Assembly (NCBI GenBank): GCA_002345215.1
Contig: DDVH01000039.1
Location: forward strand, 11,615-70,616
Reading direction: 5' to 3'
DNA: 59,002 nt
Source of the DNA: Anaerolineales bacterium UBA2317
GTDB taxonomy: Bacteria > Chloroflexota > Anaerolineae > Anaerolineales > Villigracilaceae
Shown here one piece after another: positions 34,447 through 42,508 of this stretch (positions within the stretch are counted from its first letter, which is position 1; every line of letters begins with the position of its first letter). The position numbers were made by a program, and so were the translations under genes. The notes beneath the pieces are model-generated. The model was not told where the DNA came from, did not search any database, and saw only the letters and a list, made by a program, of their open reading frames with translations.

Positions 34447-35307
34447 TTAAGGACAAGCGGGGTTGTAAGGGTCTGCTATACAGTCTACAGGAGTAGATGT
34501 AGGGGCGGGAGGGACAGGAGTGTCCGGGTCATTGGGGTCTTTTTCTTTGGTAGGGACTGTATTCGTACAAGTAGCGCCACTAAATGAGAAGCTATCTACT
34601 TGAACACTATCTACAGTGGTGCCAATGTTTAATGGGAAGGTCCTGTCAGGTGGTAGGCTACATGAGAGCACTTGGTTTTGACTGCCTGCAATCGTGCAAT
34701 TGACTTTGTAACCATTAATGATTACTTCAAGTTCCTTGCCTGTTAGGTCTGGCATTGGGTCAGCAAGAGGTAAATTGATATAGCCCAAGCCGATATCACA
34801 GGCAGTGACACTGCCTGCTAAGACAGGTTGAAGGATAAGGATATTTGGCTGTGGGATAACAATCACTTGTTCTTCCGGAGTAGATGTAGCGGTAGCAGTA
34901 GCAACAGGCTCTTCTGTTGATGTAGCCACCACCATTGCTTCGGGCGAGCAATATTGTGATAAAAACGATGTCGTATCGCCTGCCTGTAGGTAGGGGTCAT
35001 TGAAGTGGCTTGGAGCGGATTGGCTACCGTCTGCTTGGAATACGACCTGACTTCCATCTGGGCAAGTCAGTGTGCAATCCCAAACGAGACGGCTTTCAAC
35101 ACTATCAACACCAGCAGGCTGTTCATCTGGGTTATTCGTCGTTCCGGTAAACTCTTGCATTGATTTACAAGTGCCAAGGCTTGAGCCGTCTTGTAATGAA
35201 ATTGCGGAGGTGCCGCGTGGGTCAAATGGGTCTGGTCCACAACGGCAGACGACGACAAGAAAGGCAGTAAGAACAAAGAACAAGGCGGGGTGTTTCTTTC
35301 GATTCAT
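34447..35307 (-). CDS. Cys-containing lipoprotein, paralogue of 43115-43876
   Basis: A 286-residue protein with signal peptide and a likely lipid-type Cys near residue 21-23 (VVCRCG). Two modules: an N-terminal Cys region (GTC, WDCTLTCPDGS, YCSPE) and, after a Thr-rich linker, a C-terminal module beginning TACDIGLGYINLPLADP and ending SFSGATCTNT. The same two modules occur in the protein at 43115-43876 (YTCQIICPG; TACDLNKGFINF ... TIDGAACTTT). The final 30 residues are Pro/Asp-rich. Family unknown to me; probably surface-exposed beta domains stabilised by disulfides. Confidence 0.78.
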   Translation of the reverse strand: MNRKKHPALFFVLTAFLVVVCRCGPDPFDPRGTSAISLQDGSSLGTCKSMQEFTGTTNNPDEQPAGVDSVESRLVWDCTLTCPDGSQVVFQADGSQSAPSHFNDPYLQAGDTTSFLSQYCSPEAMVVATSTEEPVATATATSTPEEQVIVIPQPNILILQPVLAGSVTACDIGLGYINLPLADPMPDLTGKELEVIINGYKVNCTIAGSQNQVLSCSLPPDRTFPLNIGTTVDSVQVDSFSFSGATCTNTVPTKEKDPNDPDTPVPPAPTSTPVDCIADPYNPACP

Positions 35308-35395
35308 GCTTCAAGCTTCTCCATTTATTGATGATTTGGTGTATGTGTAGTATTTATTTGGTTGTATTTATAACCTGAAAAAGGTTGATTGAATT

Positions 35396-35573
35396 GGTCT
35401 GAATAGTCTTATTGGTCTTACAAGTCTTATTGGTCTTACAGGTCGAACAGGTCTGAGTGGTCGGATGGTGGATGGTGGATGGTGGATGGTGGACGGTAGA
35501 CGGTGGACGGTGGGTGGTGGACAGTGGACGGTCTAAATGGTCTGACAGGTCGAACAGGTCTGAGTGGTCGGGT
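35396..35573. repeat. nonamer array A3 interrupted by heptamer array
   Basis: Seven 9-base units at 35396-35464 (ggtctgaat, agtcttatt, ggtcttaca ...), then heptamers of type ggatggt / ggacggt to 35530, then four more nonamers (ggtctaaat, ggtctgaca, ggtcgaaca, ggtctgagt). The last units match those of array A2. Confidence 0.82.
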
Positions 35574-35631
35574 GGTGAATAGTAAATAGTGAATAGTGAA
35601 TAGGGCAGTAATCAGTGAACAGTAGGCAGTG
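35573..35631. repeat. heptamer tandem array
   Basis: 7-base units gtgaata, gtaaata, gtgaata, gtgaata, gggcagt, aatcagt, gaacagt, aggcagt. Similar degenerate heptamers are at 31870-31912. They resemble the short tandemly repeated heptamers (STRR) of cyanobacteria. Confidence 0.7.
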
Positions 35632-35807
35632 GAGGGGTGGGAGTATAATTGGGGATGGTGGGACTTTGATTTTGGTGTTTCGCCCCGTAGAAGCTAGTTG
35701 AGAAGACCCACCAGTTGCTCTTGTGTAAGGGCAGGCTGTGTTTTTTGGGTTATGGGTGCGTTTTGGGCGGGGACGAGGCGCGTTAGGAGGGCTTATAAGG
35801 CTTTGGG

Positions 35808-35851
35808 TATAGGATGATTATAGGATGGATATAGGATGGATATAGGATGAC
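35808..35851. repeat. 11-base tandem repeat, four units
   Basis: tataggatgat, tataggatgga, tataggatgga, tataggatgac. Each unit includes a TATAGGAT near -10 sequence and the array lies 52 bases before the 35904 gene, so copy number could affect transcription. Confidence 0.75.
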
Positions 35852-35903
35852 TATGTCCGGAGGGCGTGTTTAACCATGATTTTCTATATGAAAGGAGCCG
35901 AAA

Positions 35904-36464
35904 ATGGCTAAAGTACGTAAGAATTTAATTATTCAGGGGTTGAGTGGGTCGTTGGGGGAGCAGTTGGTGATTCGGCACGATAAAGCAGGCAGAACGATTG
36001 TGGCTGTTTCCCCCAGTTTTGACCCAGACCGAACGTTTAGTGAAGCGCAACAAGAGACGCAGGAGCGTTTTCGTCAGGCGACGGCTTACGCGAAGGTGGC
36101 AAAGGATGAGGATGTGTATGTCGAGAAAGCGGATGGGAAGGCAGTGTCATCCTATAACGTGGCGGTTGCGGATTGGTTCCATGCACCTGAGATTTTGGAG
36201 GTAGATATGAGTGCGTGGGACGGTGTGCAGGGGCAGATTATCCGTGTGAAGGTGTTGGATGATGTGCAGGTGACGCAAGTGAATGTGGTCATCACCGATG
36301 AACAAGGGGAAGCGATTGAGCAAGGTGCGGCTGTGCAAAGCAACGATGCGTTGTGGTGGACTTACACAACCACTGAAAATGCGAGTGGGACGCCGCGTGT
36401 GATTGCGAGTGCACGCGATTTGCCCGGTAATATTGGGCAGTTGGAGGTGGAGAATAATCTTTAG
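35904..36464 (+). CDS. conserved hypothetical cytoplasmic protein
   Basis: A 186-residue protein with AAAGGAG before the ATG. N-terminal half is basic (MAKVRKNLIIQGLSGSLGEQLVIRHDKAGRTIV ... AQQETQERFRQATAYAKVAK), middle reads SYNVAVADWFHAPEILEVD, and the C-terminal half looks like a beta-rich Ig-like or FlgD-like unit (IIRVKVLDDVQVTQVNVVITDEQGEAIEQG). No signal peptide. Such proteins occur as orphan genes in several phyla, but I know no function. It is the first plus-strand gene before the restriction locus. Confidence 0.75.
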   Translation: MAKVRKNLIIQGLSGSLGEQLVIRHDKAGRTIVAVSPSFDPDRTFSEAQQETQERFRQATAYAKVAKDEDVYVEKADGKAVSSYNVAVADWFHAPEILEVDMSAWDGVQGQIIRVKVLDDVQVTQVNVVITDEQGEAIEQGAAVQSNDALWWTYTTTENASGTPRVIASARDLPGNIGQLEVENNL

Positions 36465-36489
36465 TTTGTTAGTTAGTTAGTTTGTAAGA

Positions 36490-36531
36490 AGGTGACAGTC
36501 ACTTAGCCGTTCTTAAAAGTGACTGTCACCT
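36490..36531. repeat. GTGACTGTCAC hairpin, second copy
   Basis: aggtgacagtcactta, 8-base loop, taaaagtgactgtcacct. Same palindrome as at 1692-1730, here with perfect arms. It sits after the 35904 gene and 60 bases before hsdR, likely a terminator for the former. Confidence 0.75.
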
Positions 36532-36590
36532 ATATAAAAGGTCGGGTAAAATTGAAGGAGTTGCGGGGAGTGCCCTGCTGAGGAACTTGT

Positions 36591-39140
36591 ATGAGTAAAG
36601 AAGCCAAAGCTAGAATCAAAATCAATGAGTTATTGAAAGAAGCAGGCTGGAAGTTTTTTGACGATGCAGAAGGCAAGGCAAATATTGTCCTTGAAAATAA
36701 CGTCAAAATAACTGAAAAAGATATTAACGCGCTTGGGGAGAACTTTGAGAAAGCGAAAAATGGCTTTATTGATTTTTTGTTATTAGATAAAAAGGGTTTT
36801 CCTTTTATTGTGCTAGAAGCGAAAGCGGAAGATAAATCTCCATTAATTGGAAAAGAACAAGCTCGCAAATATGCACAAGCACAACATTGCCGTTTTATTA
36901 TTCTGTCAAATGGCATCTCACATTACTTTTGGGATACACAACGAGGAAACCCACAAGCGATTACAAAATTTCCTTCTCCTGATTCTTTTGAAAGCTATGC
37001 AAAATTCACACCCAACCCTCAAAGCTTAGTGCGTGAGGTTGTTGAAAAAGACTATATTGCTCTCACCCAAAAACATGATTATAAAGGTGACCCAGCTTGG
37101 AAATTGGAAGTGACACGTGATGAGTTTATTCAAAAGAACGGCTTGCGCTTTTTACGCGATTATCAACTCAAAGCAATTCAGGCGATACAAGATAGTATAA
37201 AAAATGGTAAAGACCGTTTCTTATTTGAAATGGCAACAGGAACAGGGAAAACGCTTGTTTCTGCGGCAGTGATTAAATTATTTCTACGAACTGGCAATGC
37301 CAGAAGAATACTATTTTTAGTAGATAGATTAGAACTTGAAAACCAAGCTAAAAAAGCTTTTGTTAACTATTTGAAGAATGATTATCAAACCGCCGTTTAT
37401 AAAGAAAACCGCGATGATTGGCGCAAAGCAGAGATTGTGGTTTCTACGATTCAAACTTTTATGTCTAAGAATCGTTATAAACGCTTGTTTTCACCTGACG
37501 ATTTTGATTTGGTCATTTCGGATGAAGCCCATCGTAGCATTGGTAGAAACAGTCGGGCAGTGTTTGAATACTTTATTGGATATAAACTTGGGCTAACTGC
37601 GACACCGAAAGACTACTTGAAAAACTTTGACCCTGACAACCACAACGACCCACGCGAGTGGGAACGAAGGGTGTTAATGGATACCTATAAAACCTTTGGA
37701 TGTGAAAATGGTATCCCTACTTATCGTTATTCCCTTTTGGATGGCGTTAAAGAAGGGCATTTGATTAACCCTGTAGTTGTAGATGCACGGACAGATATAA
37801 CAGCCCAAATGCTCTCTGACCAAGGCTATGCTGTGTTAACCACACAAGAAAATGAAGAAGGCGAAACTGAAGAAGTAGAAGAGACCTTCCTCAAAAAAGA
37901 CTTTGAAAAGGATTTCTTTTCAGAAGAAACCAACCGCGTCTTTTGTGAGACCTTTTTGCAAAATGCCTTGCGTGACCCCATTAGCGGTGAGATTGGAAAG
38001 AGCATTGTTTTTTGTGTAAGCCAAAACCATGCCACTAAGATTACGCAACTTCTGAATGAAATTGCAGATGGAATGTTCCCGAATAAATATCAATCTGATT
38101 TTGCGGTGCAAGTGACTTCTTTTATCCCGAGTGCACAGCAATTCGCGATTAACTTCTCAAATAACAATTTACTTGGCTCGGCAAATTTTATTGAAAGCTA
38201 CCGAACCAGTAAAGCGCGTGTGGCAGTGACCGTTGGCATGATGACGACTGGTTATGATTGCCCCGACATTTTGAATTTAGGGTTGATGCGACCTGTATTT
38301 TCTCCGACTGATTTTATTCAAATGAAAGGCAGAGGAACGCGCAAACATGATTTCACTGAACAAGTAATTGACTTGGTCTGGAAAAAGAATCTTGGTGAGG
38401 TGAAAAAAGATAAATTCAAACTGTTTGATTTCTTCGCCAATTGTGAATATTTTGAAGAAGATTTTGATTACAACGAAACATTACACTTACCCCGATTGAG
38501 AAGTGGTAAGGCAACTCTTCCTACAAATGGAGGAGATACTGGTGGAAGTAACAAATATACAATTGAAGGATATGAAAGTACCCGCCCCGATGCTTTACAT
38601 GTTATTCAAGAATCAGCCATTGGTATGGATGGTATGCGCGTTGATAGAATGTACTTTCAGAAATTTGAGGAGCAAATCAAGAAGGATGATTTTGCAGTTC
38701 AAAAAGCAGAGACTGGAGACTTGGAAGCCATTGTTAAGCACATTGAAGAACATGTCTTTGATAAGCCACAAGAATATTTCAACCTCGATAAATTGCGTAA
38801 GTCCTTAAACATTGACCGCCGTGTCTCATTGCGTGAAATTGTGGAAGTTATCTTCGGATTAAAAACCTACTTCAAAACCAAAGATGAATTGTTAGATGAA
38901 GAATTTGATAAGTTTGACAGTCGTTATATGCCTGATGAAAAACAATTTACTTCTGCTAGAAACTTCTTCAAAACCTATGTACTTGACTCTGAATTTCGCC
39001 AGCATGTGGATGAAGGCGATTTTGCTTATGTGATGGGAAGCCATGCAGGTGGTGAGTTTTTGAGAAAGTTATCTGCTGATTTGCGTAATAAAATTATTGA
39101 GTATATTAAAGACTATGTGTCTTTCAATCAATTTGTATAA
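36591..39140 (+). CDS. hsdR: type I restriction enzyme R subunit (HsdR)
   Basis: An 849-residue motor and nuclease subunit of a type I restriction system (EcoEI-like size). N-terminal nuclease domain with IDFLLLD ... FIVLEAKAED (D..ExK core, about 60-80), helicase domain 1 with FEMATGTGKTL (Walker A, about 213) and SDEAHRS (about 310), domain 2 with TVGMMTTGYDCPDILNLGLMRPV and QMKGRGTR. The C-terminal helical part contacts the methylase core. GAGGAAC precedes ATG. Partners HsdM and HsdS are fused in the gene at 40010-42508, with a RAYT gene between. Confidence 0.93.
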   Translation: MSKEAKARIKINELLKEAGWKFFDDAEGKANIVLENNVKITEKDINALGENFEKAKNGFIDFLLLDKKGFPFIVLEAKAEDKSPLIGKEQARKYAQAQHCRFIILSNGISHYFWDTQRGNPQAITKFPSPDSFESYAKFTPNPQSLVREVVEKDYIALTQKHDYKGDPAWKLEVTRDEFIQKNGLRFLRDYQLKAIQAIQDSIKNGKDRFLFEMATGTGKTLVSAAVIKLFLRTGNARRILFLVDRLELENQAKKAFVNYLKNDYQTAVYKENRDDWRKAEIVVSTIQTFMSKNRYKRLFSPDDFDLVISDEAHRSIGRNSRAVFEYFIGYKLGLTATPKDYLKNFDPDNHNDPREWERRVLMDTYKTFGCENGIPTYRYSLLDGVKEGHLINPVVVDARTDITAQMLSDQGYAVLTTQENEEGETEEVEETFLKKDFEKDFFSEETNRVFCETFLQNALRDPISGEIGKSIVFCVSQNHATKITQLLNEIADGMFPNKYQSDFAVQVTSFIPSAQQFAINFSNNNLLGSANFIESYRTSKARVAVTVGMMTTGYDCPDILNLGLMRPVFSPTDFIQMKGRGTRKHDFTEQVIDLVWKKNLGEVKKDKFKLFDFFANCEYFEEDFDYNETLHLPRLRSGKATLPTNGGDTGGSNKYTIEGYESTRPDALHVIQESAIGMDGMRVDRMYFQKFEEQIKKDDFAVQKAETGDLEAIVKHIEEHVFDKPQEYFNLDKLRKSLNIDRRVSLREIVEVIFGLKTYFKTKDELLDEEFDKFDSRYMPDEKQFTSARNFFKTYVLDSEFRQHVDEGDFAYVMGSHAGGEFLRKLSADLRNKIIEYIKDYVSFNQFV

Positions 39141-39150
39141 TCTAGCAACG

Positions 39151-39246
39151 AAACCCTAAAGGTTTCTTCCGTTAACAAGTATCACGAATTATCAAGACTA
39201 CTCTAATAAAAAGATTCTTCGATAGCCAAGGAAACCTTTAGGGTTT
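39151..39246. repeat. RAYT-associated element E1 (96 bp)
   Basis: Left palindrome aaaccctaaaggttt, then tcttccgttaacaag, an attatcaag further in, and right palindrome aaacctttagggttt in inverse orientation. The element fills the gap between hsdR and the RAYT gene. Same design and size as E2 (39481-39575) and E3 (42507-42601). Confidence 0.85.
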
Positions 39247-39257
39247 ACATCAGTATT

Positions 39258-39938
39258 ATGACCAGCCCTTCACCTTTACTCTACAACACTTATTATCATA
39301 TATACAATCGTGGCGTGAATCGTGAGAATATCTTTATTGAAGAACGAAACTACGACTTGTTTTTGAAATTGTATGAGAAGCATCTTGCGCCTGTGACAGA
39401 TTTATTTGCTTATTGCATGTTGAGAAATCATTTCCATTTGAGTTTGAGGACAAAGGCAGAAGAGGAAATTACTAATATTAAAACCCTAAAGGTCTCCTCT
39501 GCTAACCAGAAAATTATCAAGCAAGATGTCTTTGTTGATAATCAAACACACCAGTCAAAAAGACCTTTAGGGTTTGATTTCATAAGTAAACAATTCTCTA
39601 ATTTCTTCAATGCCTATGCCAAGACTATCAATAAAGCATACGGAAGGACAGGCAGTTTATTTCAACATCCTTTTGGACGTGTGCCTATTACAACAGATCA
39701 TCAATTTTGGCATGTGATTGCTTATATTCACCAGAACCCGCAAAAGCATGGCTTTGTGAAAGACTTTCGTGATTGGAAGTATTCCTCTTATGGAATTATC
39801 CTAAACGATAAGAAGTCCATTGTTAACCGTAAAGAAACAATGCAATGGTTTGGAACTCAAGATGAATATGTATCTCTACATTCTGAATGGGTGACAGATG
39901 CGCAAGCAAAATGGTTTGCAAGTGATGATTACGATTAA
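39258..39938 (+). CDS. REP-associated tyrosine transposase (RAYT, Y1/HUH)
   Basis: A 226-residue Y1 HUH nuclease of the IS200-related RAYT group, single-strand DNA nicking enzymes linked to REP palindromes. Visible: YYHIYNRGVNRENIF, HUH motif in RNHFHLSLR (about 56-60), helix with the likely nucleophile Tyr in FNAYAKTINKAYGRTGSLFQHPF (about 119), and VIAYIHQNPQKHGFV, WKYSSYG. Between the HUH strand and the Tyr helix, residues about 75-106 are encoded by a complete 95-bp palindromic element (39481-39575), so the gene carries its own likely substrate in frame. No ribosome site; the start lies 12 bases after E1. No terminal inverted repeats of an IS are seen. Confidence 0.9.
   Translation: MTSPSPLLYNTYYHIYNRGVNRENIFIEERNYDLFLKLYEKHLAPVTDLFAYCMLRNHFHLSLRTKAEEEITNIKTLKVSSANQKIIKQDVFVDNQTHQSKRPLGFDFISKQFSNFFNAYAKTINKAYGRTGSLFQHPFGRVPITTDHQFWHVIAYIHQNPQKHGFVKDFRDWKYSSYGIILNDKKSIVNRKETMQWFGTQDEYVSLHSEWVTDAQAKWFASDDYD
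39481..39575 (+). repeat. element E2, inside the RAYT coding sequence
   Basis: Left palindrome aaaccctaaaggt with ctcctctgctaacca next to it, attatcaag inside, right palindrome agacctttagggttt. 95 bp and translated in frame, giving about 32 residues that include TLKVSS and RPLGF. Confidence 0.85.
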
Positions 39939-39960
39939 AATATAAATAACAGTAACAGAA

Positions 39961-39993
39961 AGACCCTAAGGGTTTTAAAAACCCTTAGGGTCT
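39961..39993 (+). repeat. compact palindrome before hsdMS (33 bp)
   Basis: agaccctaagggt, seven bases of A/T, acccttagggtct: a 13-bp perfect stem, 16 bases before the hsdM-hsdS start and just ahead of its ribosome site (aggag). It could act as a hairpin attenuator or stability element. Confidence 0.85.
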
Positions 39994-40009
39994 AAATTAC
40001 AGGAGAATA

Positions 40010-42508
40010 ATGTTAGATTCCGAAACCAAACGCCGTATTGACACTGCCCGTAACATTCTCGTCGGCAAAGTGCCTGACCCCAAAAGCCAAGTGGAGCAGA
40101 TTACGATTGCTTTGGTGTATAAGTTCATGGATGACATGGATAAGCAATCCATTGAAATGGGTGGCAAAGCGAGTTTTTTCAAGGGCAAGTTTGCCAAATA
40201 TGGTTGGAGCAATATCTTTGACCCACGTTTAGGCGGTGTGGAAATGTTGAACTTGTATGGTGAAGCCATCACCAACATGAGTCAAAATGAACATCTGCCA
40301 CAACTGTTTCGAGATATTTTCAAGAATGCCTTCTTGCCGTATCGTGACCCTGAAACGCTAAAACTGTTTCTAAAAACCATTAACGAATTCACCTACGACC
40401 ACTCTGAAAAACTGGGAGATGCTTTTGAATATTTGCTCTCAGTTTTAGGGTCACAGGGAGATGCGGGGCAGTTCAGAACTCCACGCCATATTATTGATTT
40501 TATGGTGCAGGTATTAAATCCTCAAAAGAATGAAACCGTGCTTGACCCCGCTTGTGGAACGGCAGGTTTTCTCATCTCGGCATATAAGCATATTCTCAAT
40601 TCACATAAAGACCCTAAGGGTTTTAAGAAACCATTAGGGTCTCTTACCACGCAAGATAAAAAGCGGATTTATGAAAACTTCACAGGCTATGATATTTCGC
40701 CTGACATGGTGCGCCTCTCTCTCGTGAATTTATACCTGCACGGCTTCGTTCAACCTCAGATTTACGAGTATGACTCTTTGACCAGTGAAGACCGCTGGAA
40801 TGAATACTTTAATGTGATCCTTGCCAACCCGCCATTTATGTCGCCAAAGGGTGGCATTCAACCGCATAAACGTTTTAAGGTGCAATCAAACCGCAGTGAA
40901 GTGCTATTTGTAGATTACATGGCAGAACACCTTACGCCGAACGGACGCGCTGCGATTATCGTGCCAGAAGGCATTATCTTTCAATCGGCGGGGGCATATA
41001 AACAATTGCGTAAATATCTTGTAGAAGATAATTATCTATGGGCAGTGGTTTCATTACCAGCGGGCGTGTTTAACCCGTATGCAGGGGTAAAGACTTCGAT
41101 ATTATTTTTAGACAAAGCCCTTGCCAAAAAGACTGACCAGATTTTATTTGTAAAAGTAGAAGCCGATGGTTTTGACCTCGGCGCACAACGCCGCCCGATT
41201 GATAAAAATGATTTACCCGATGCGTTGAACACATTGCAAAGTTATCAACAATTCGTCAATCAGACCCTTAGGGACTCTAATCAGACCCTTAGGGACTCTA
41301 ATCAGACCCTTAGGGACTCTTTCCCATCAGACTCTTTGACCGTCGAGAAGTCCCTAAGGGTTTTAACTGTTTCAAAAACCCGCTTGGCAGAAAATGGCGA
41401 CTACAACCTGAGCGCAGACCGTTATCGTGAGGTGATACGAAGTGGAAAACAAACTTACCCAAGCGTTGCATTGGGCGAAATTGCAACGCTTTATAATGGT
41501 CGTGCTTACAAACAAGAAGAACTTTTAGAGGACGAAAGCAAAACTCCTGTATTAAGGGTGGGAAACCTTTTTACTAATAATAGTTGGTATTATTCTGACC
41601 TTAAACTTGATGAAAATAAATACTGTTCAAGAGGCGACTTGTTATATGCATGGTCTGCATCGTTTGGTCCATTTATCTGGGATGGTCCGAGAGCAATTTA
41701 TCATTACCATATTTGGAAGGTAGAACATTCAGACCGCATCGAAAAAATGTTTCTGTATCACATGCTTCAAAAAGTGACAGAAACAATTAGAGACGAAACA
41801 CATGGAATAGCAATGCTCCATATGACAAAAGGTAACATGGAGAAAATCCAAATCCCCCTACCACCACTAGCCATCCAGCGCCAAATCGTGGACGAAATCG
41901 CCGCCCACCAGCGCATCATTGACGGCGCACGTCAAGTAGTTGAGGGGTGGAAACCTGATATTGGAATCGAACTTGAAGAATTATTACCTGAAGATAAAGA
42001 TGAATGGAAATTAGTTAAGGTCGGTGATATTTGTACTTTTGAGTATGGAAAACCTTTGAAGACAGAAAACCGTGTTGAAGGCGAATATCCTGTTTATGGT
42101 TCAAATGGAGTAGTTGGCTTTCACAATGAATATTTGGTAGAAGCACCATTTCTTATAGTTGGACGAAAAGGCTCTGCAGGTGAGGTGCATTATTCAAATA
42201 AGAACGGTTTTCCAATAGACACAACATTTTTTATTAAGTTAGAAAATGAAGAGAAAGTAAACCTGAAATTTCTGTTCTACACATTAAAGGATTTAGATTT
42301 GCAAAGTGTAAATACACAGGCAGGTGTGCCTGGTCTTAATCGAAATGATGCTTATAAACTTGAAATTCCTTTGCCACCACTCGAAATTCAGCGTGAAATC
42401 GTCGCCCGCATCGAGCGCGAGCGTGCTATTGTCGAGTCCAATCGTGAGTTGATTCGGATTTATGAGGAGAAGGTCAAGAAGGTGATTGAGCGAGTGTGGG
42501 AATCATAG
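40010..42508 (+). CDS. fused type I methylase-specificity protein (HsdM-HsdS)
   Basis: An 832-residue fusion. Residues 1 to about 460 are an N6-adenine methylase: helical N-terminus, SAM motif DPACGTAGFL (about 178-187), catalytic NPPF (about 274-277). About 470-832 are a specificity subunit with two target-recognition domains, each followed by IP(LP)PL.IQR(QE)IV conserved helices. Such fusions act as half of an MS dimer. Two stretches are palindrome-encoded: residues about 200-211 (KDPKGFKKPLGS) and about 418-452, where QTLRDSN occurs three times in the M-S linker. AGGAG precedes ATG. The stop codon TAG is supplied by the next palindrome (42507). Confidence 0.93.
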   Translation: MLDSETKRRIDTARNILVGKVPDPKSQVEQITIALVYKFMDDMDKQSIEMGGKASFFKGKFAKYGWSNIFDPRLGGVEMLNLYGEAITNMSQNEHLPQLFRDIFKNAFLPYRDPETLKLFLKTINEFTYDHSEKLGDAFEYLLSVLGSQGDAGQFRTPRHIIDFMVQVLNPQKNETVLDPACGTAGFLISAYKHILNSHKDPKGFKKPLGSLTTQDKKRIYENFTGYDISPDMVRLSLVNLYLHGFVQPQIYEYDSLTSEDRWNEYFNVILANPPFMSPKGGIQPHKRFKVQSNRSEVLFVDYMAEHLTPNGRAAIIVPEGIIFQSAGAYKQLRKYLVEDNYLWAVVSLPAGVFNPYAGVKTSILFLDKALAKKTDQILFVKVEADGFDLGAQRRPIDKNDLPDALNTLQSYQQFVNQTLRDSNQTLRDSNQTLRDSFPSDSLTVEKSLRVLTVSKTRLAENGDYNLSADRYREVIRSGKQTYPSVALGEIATLYNGRAYKQEELLEDESKTPVLRVGNLFTNNSWYYSDLKLDENKYCSRGDLLYAWSASFGPFIWDGPRAIYHYHIWKVEHSDRIEKMFLYHMLQKVTETIRDETHGIAMLHMTKGNMEKIQIPLPPLAIQRQIVDEIAAHQRIIDGARQVVEGWKPDIGIELEELLPEDKDEWKLVKVGDICTFEYGKPLKTENRVEGEYPVYGSNGVVGFHNEYLVEAPFLIVGRKGSAGEVHYSNKNGFPIDTTFFIKLENEEKVNLKFLFYTLKDLDLQSVNTQAGVPGLNRNDAYKLEIPLPPLEIQREIVARIERERAIVESNRELIRIYEEKVKKVIERVWES
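40609..40642 (+). repeat. compact palindrome inside the hsdM part (34 bp)
   Basis: agaccctaagggttttaaga then accattagggtct: same compact form as 39961-39993, with one mismatch in the stem. It lies in frame between SAM motif I and the GYDISP segment, a place of variable length in HsdM proteins. Confidence 0.85.
41261..41363 (+). repeat. element E4: triplicated 21-bp palindrome unit in the M-S linker
   Basis: Three direct 21-bp units at 41261, 41282 and 41303 (cagacccttagggactctaa), then a spacer starting tttcccatcag, then agtccctaagggttt (41349-41363) in inverse orientation. Unit length 21 bp equals seven codons (QTLRDSN), so copy-number change would keep the frame. Confidence 0.9.

Larger units (their letters stand above)
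35308..35903. other. 596-base repeat-rich spacer
   Basis: No credible gene. Contains nonamer arrays (35396-35464, 35530-35573), heptamer arrays (35464-35530, 35573-35631), a TATAAT at 35644-35649 followed by a stretch able to fold (tggtggg with cccacca, 35656-35715), and an 11-base tandem repeat (35808-35851). It separates the divergent lipoprotein and the 35904 gene. Confidence 0.75.

Noticed and set aside
35396..35631. Possible CRISPR-like array
   Set aside because: Units are 7 or 9 bases with no unique spacers of 25-40 bases and no cas genes nearby; these are simple tandem repeats.
39258..39938. Complete IS200/IS605 element
   Set aside because: The protein is RAYT-like and there is no TnpB, no defined element ends and no flanking duplicate; better called a domesticated-type RAYT with REP palindromes.
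36591..42508. Disrupted or pseudogenised restriction system due to palindromes
   Set aside because: All palindromes within hsdMS keep the frame and catalytic motifs of HsdR and HsdM are intact, so the system looks functional.
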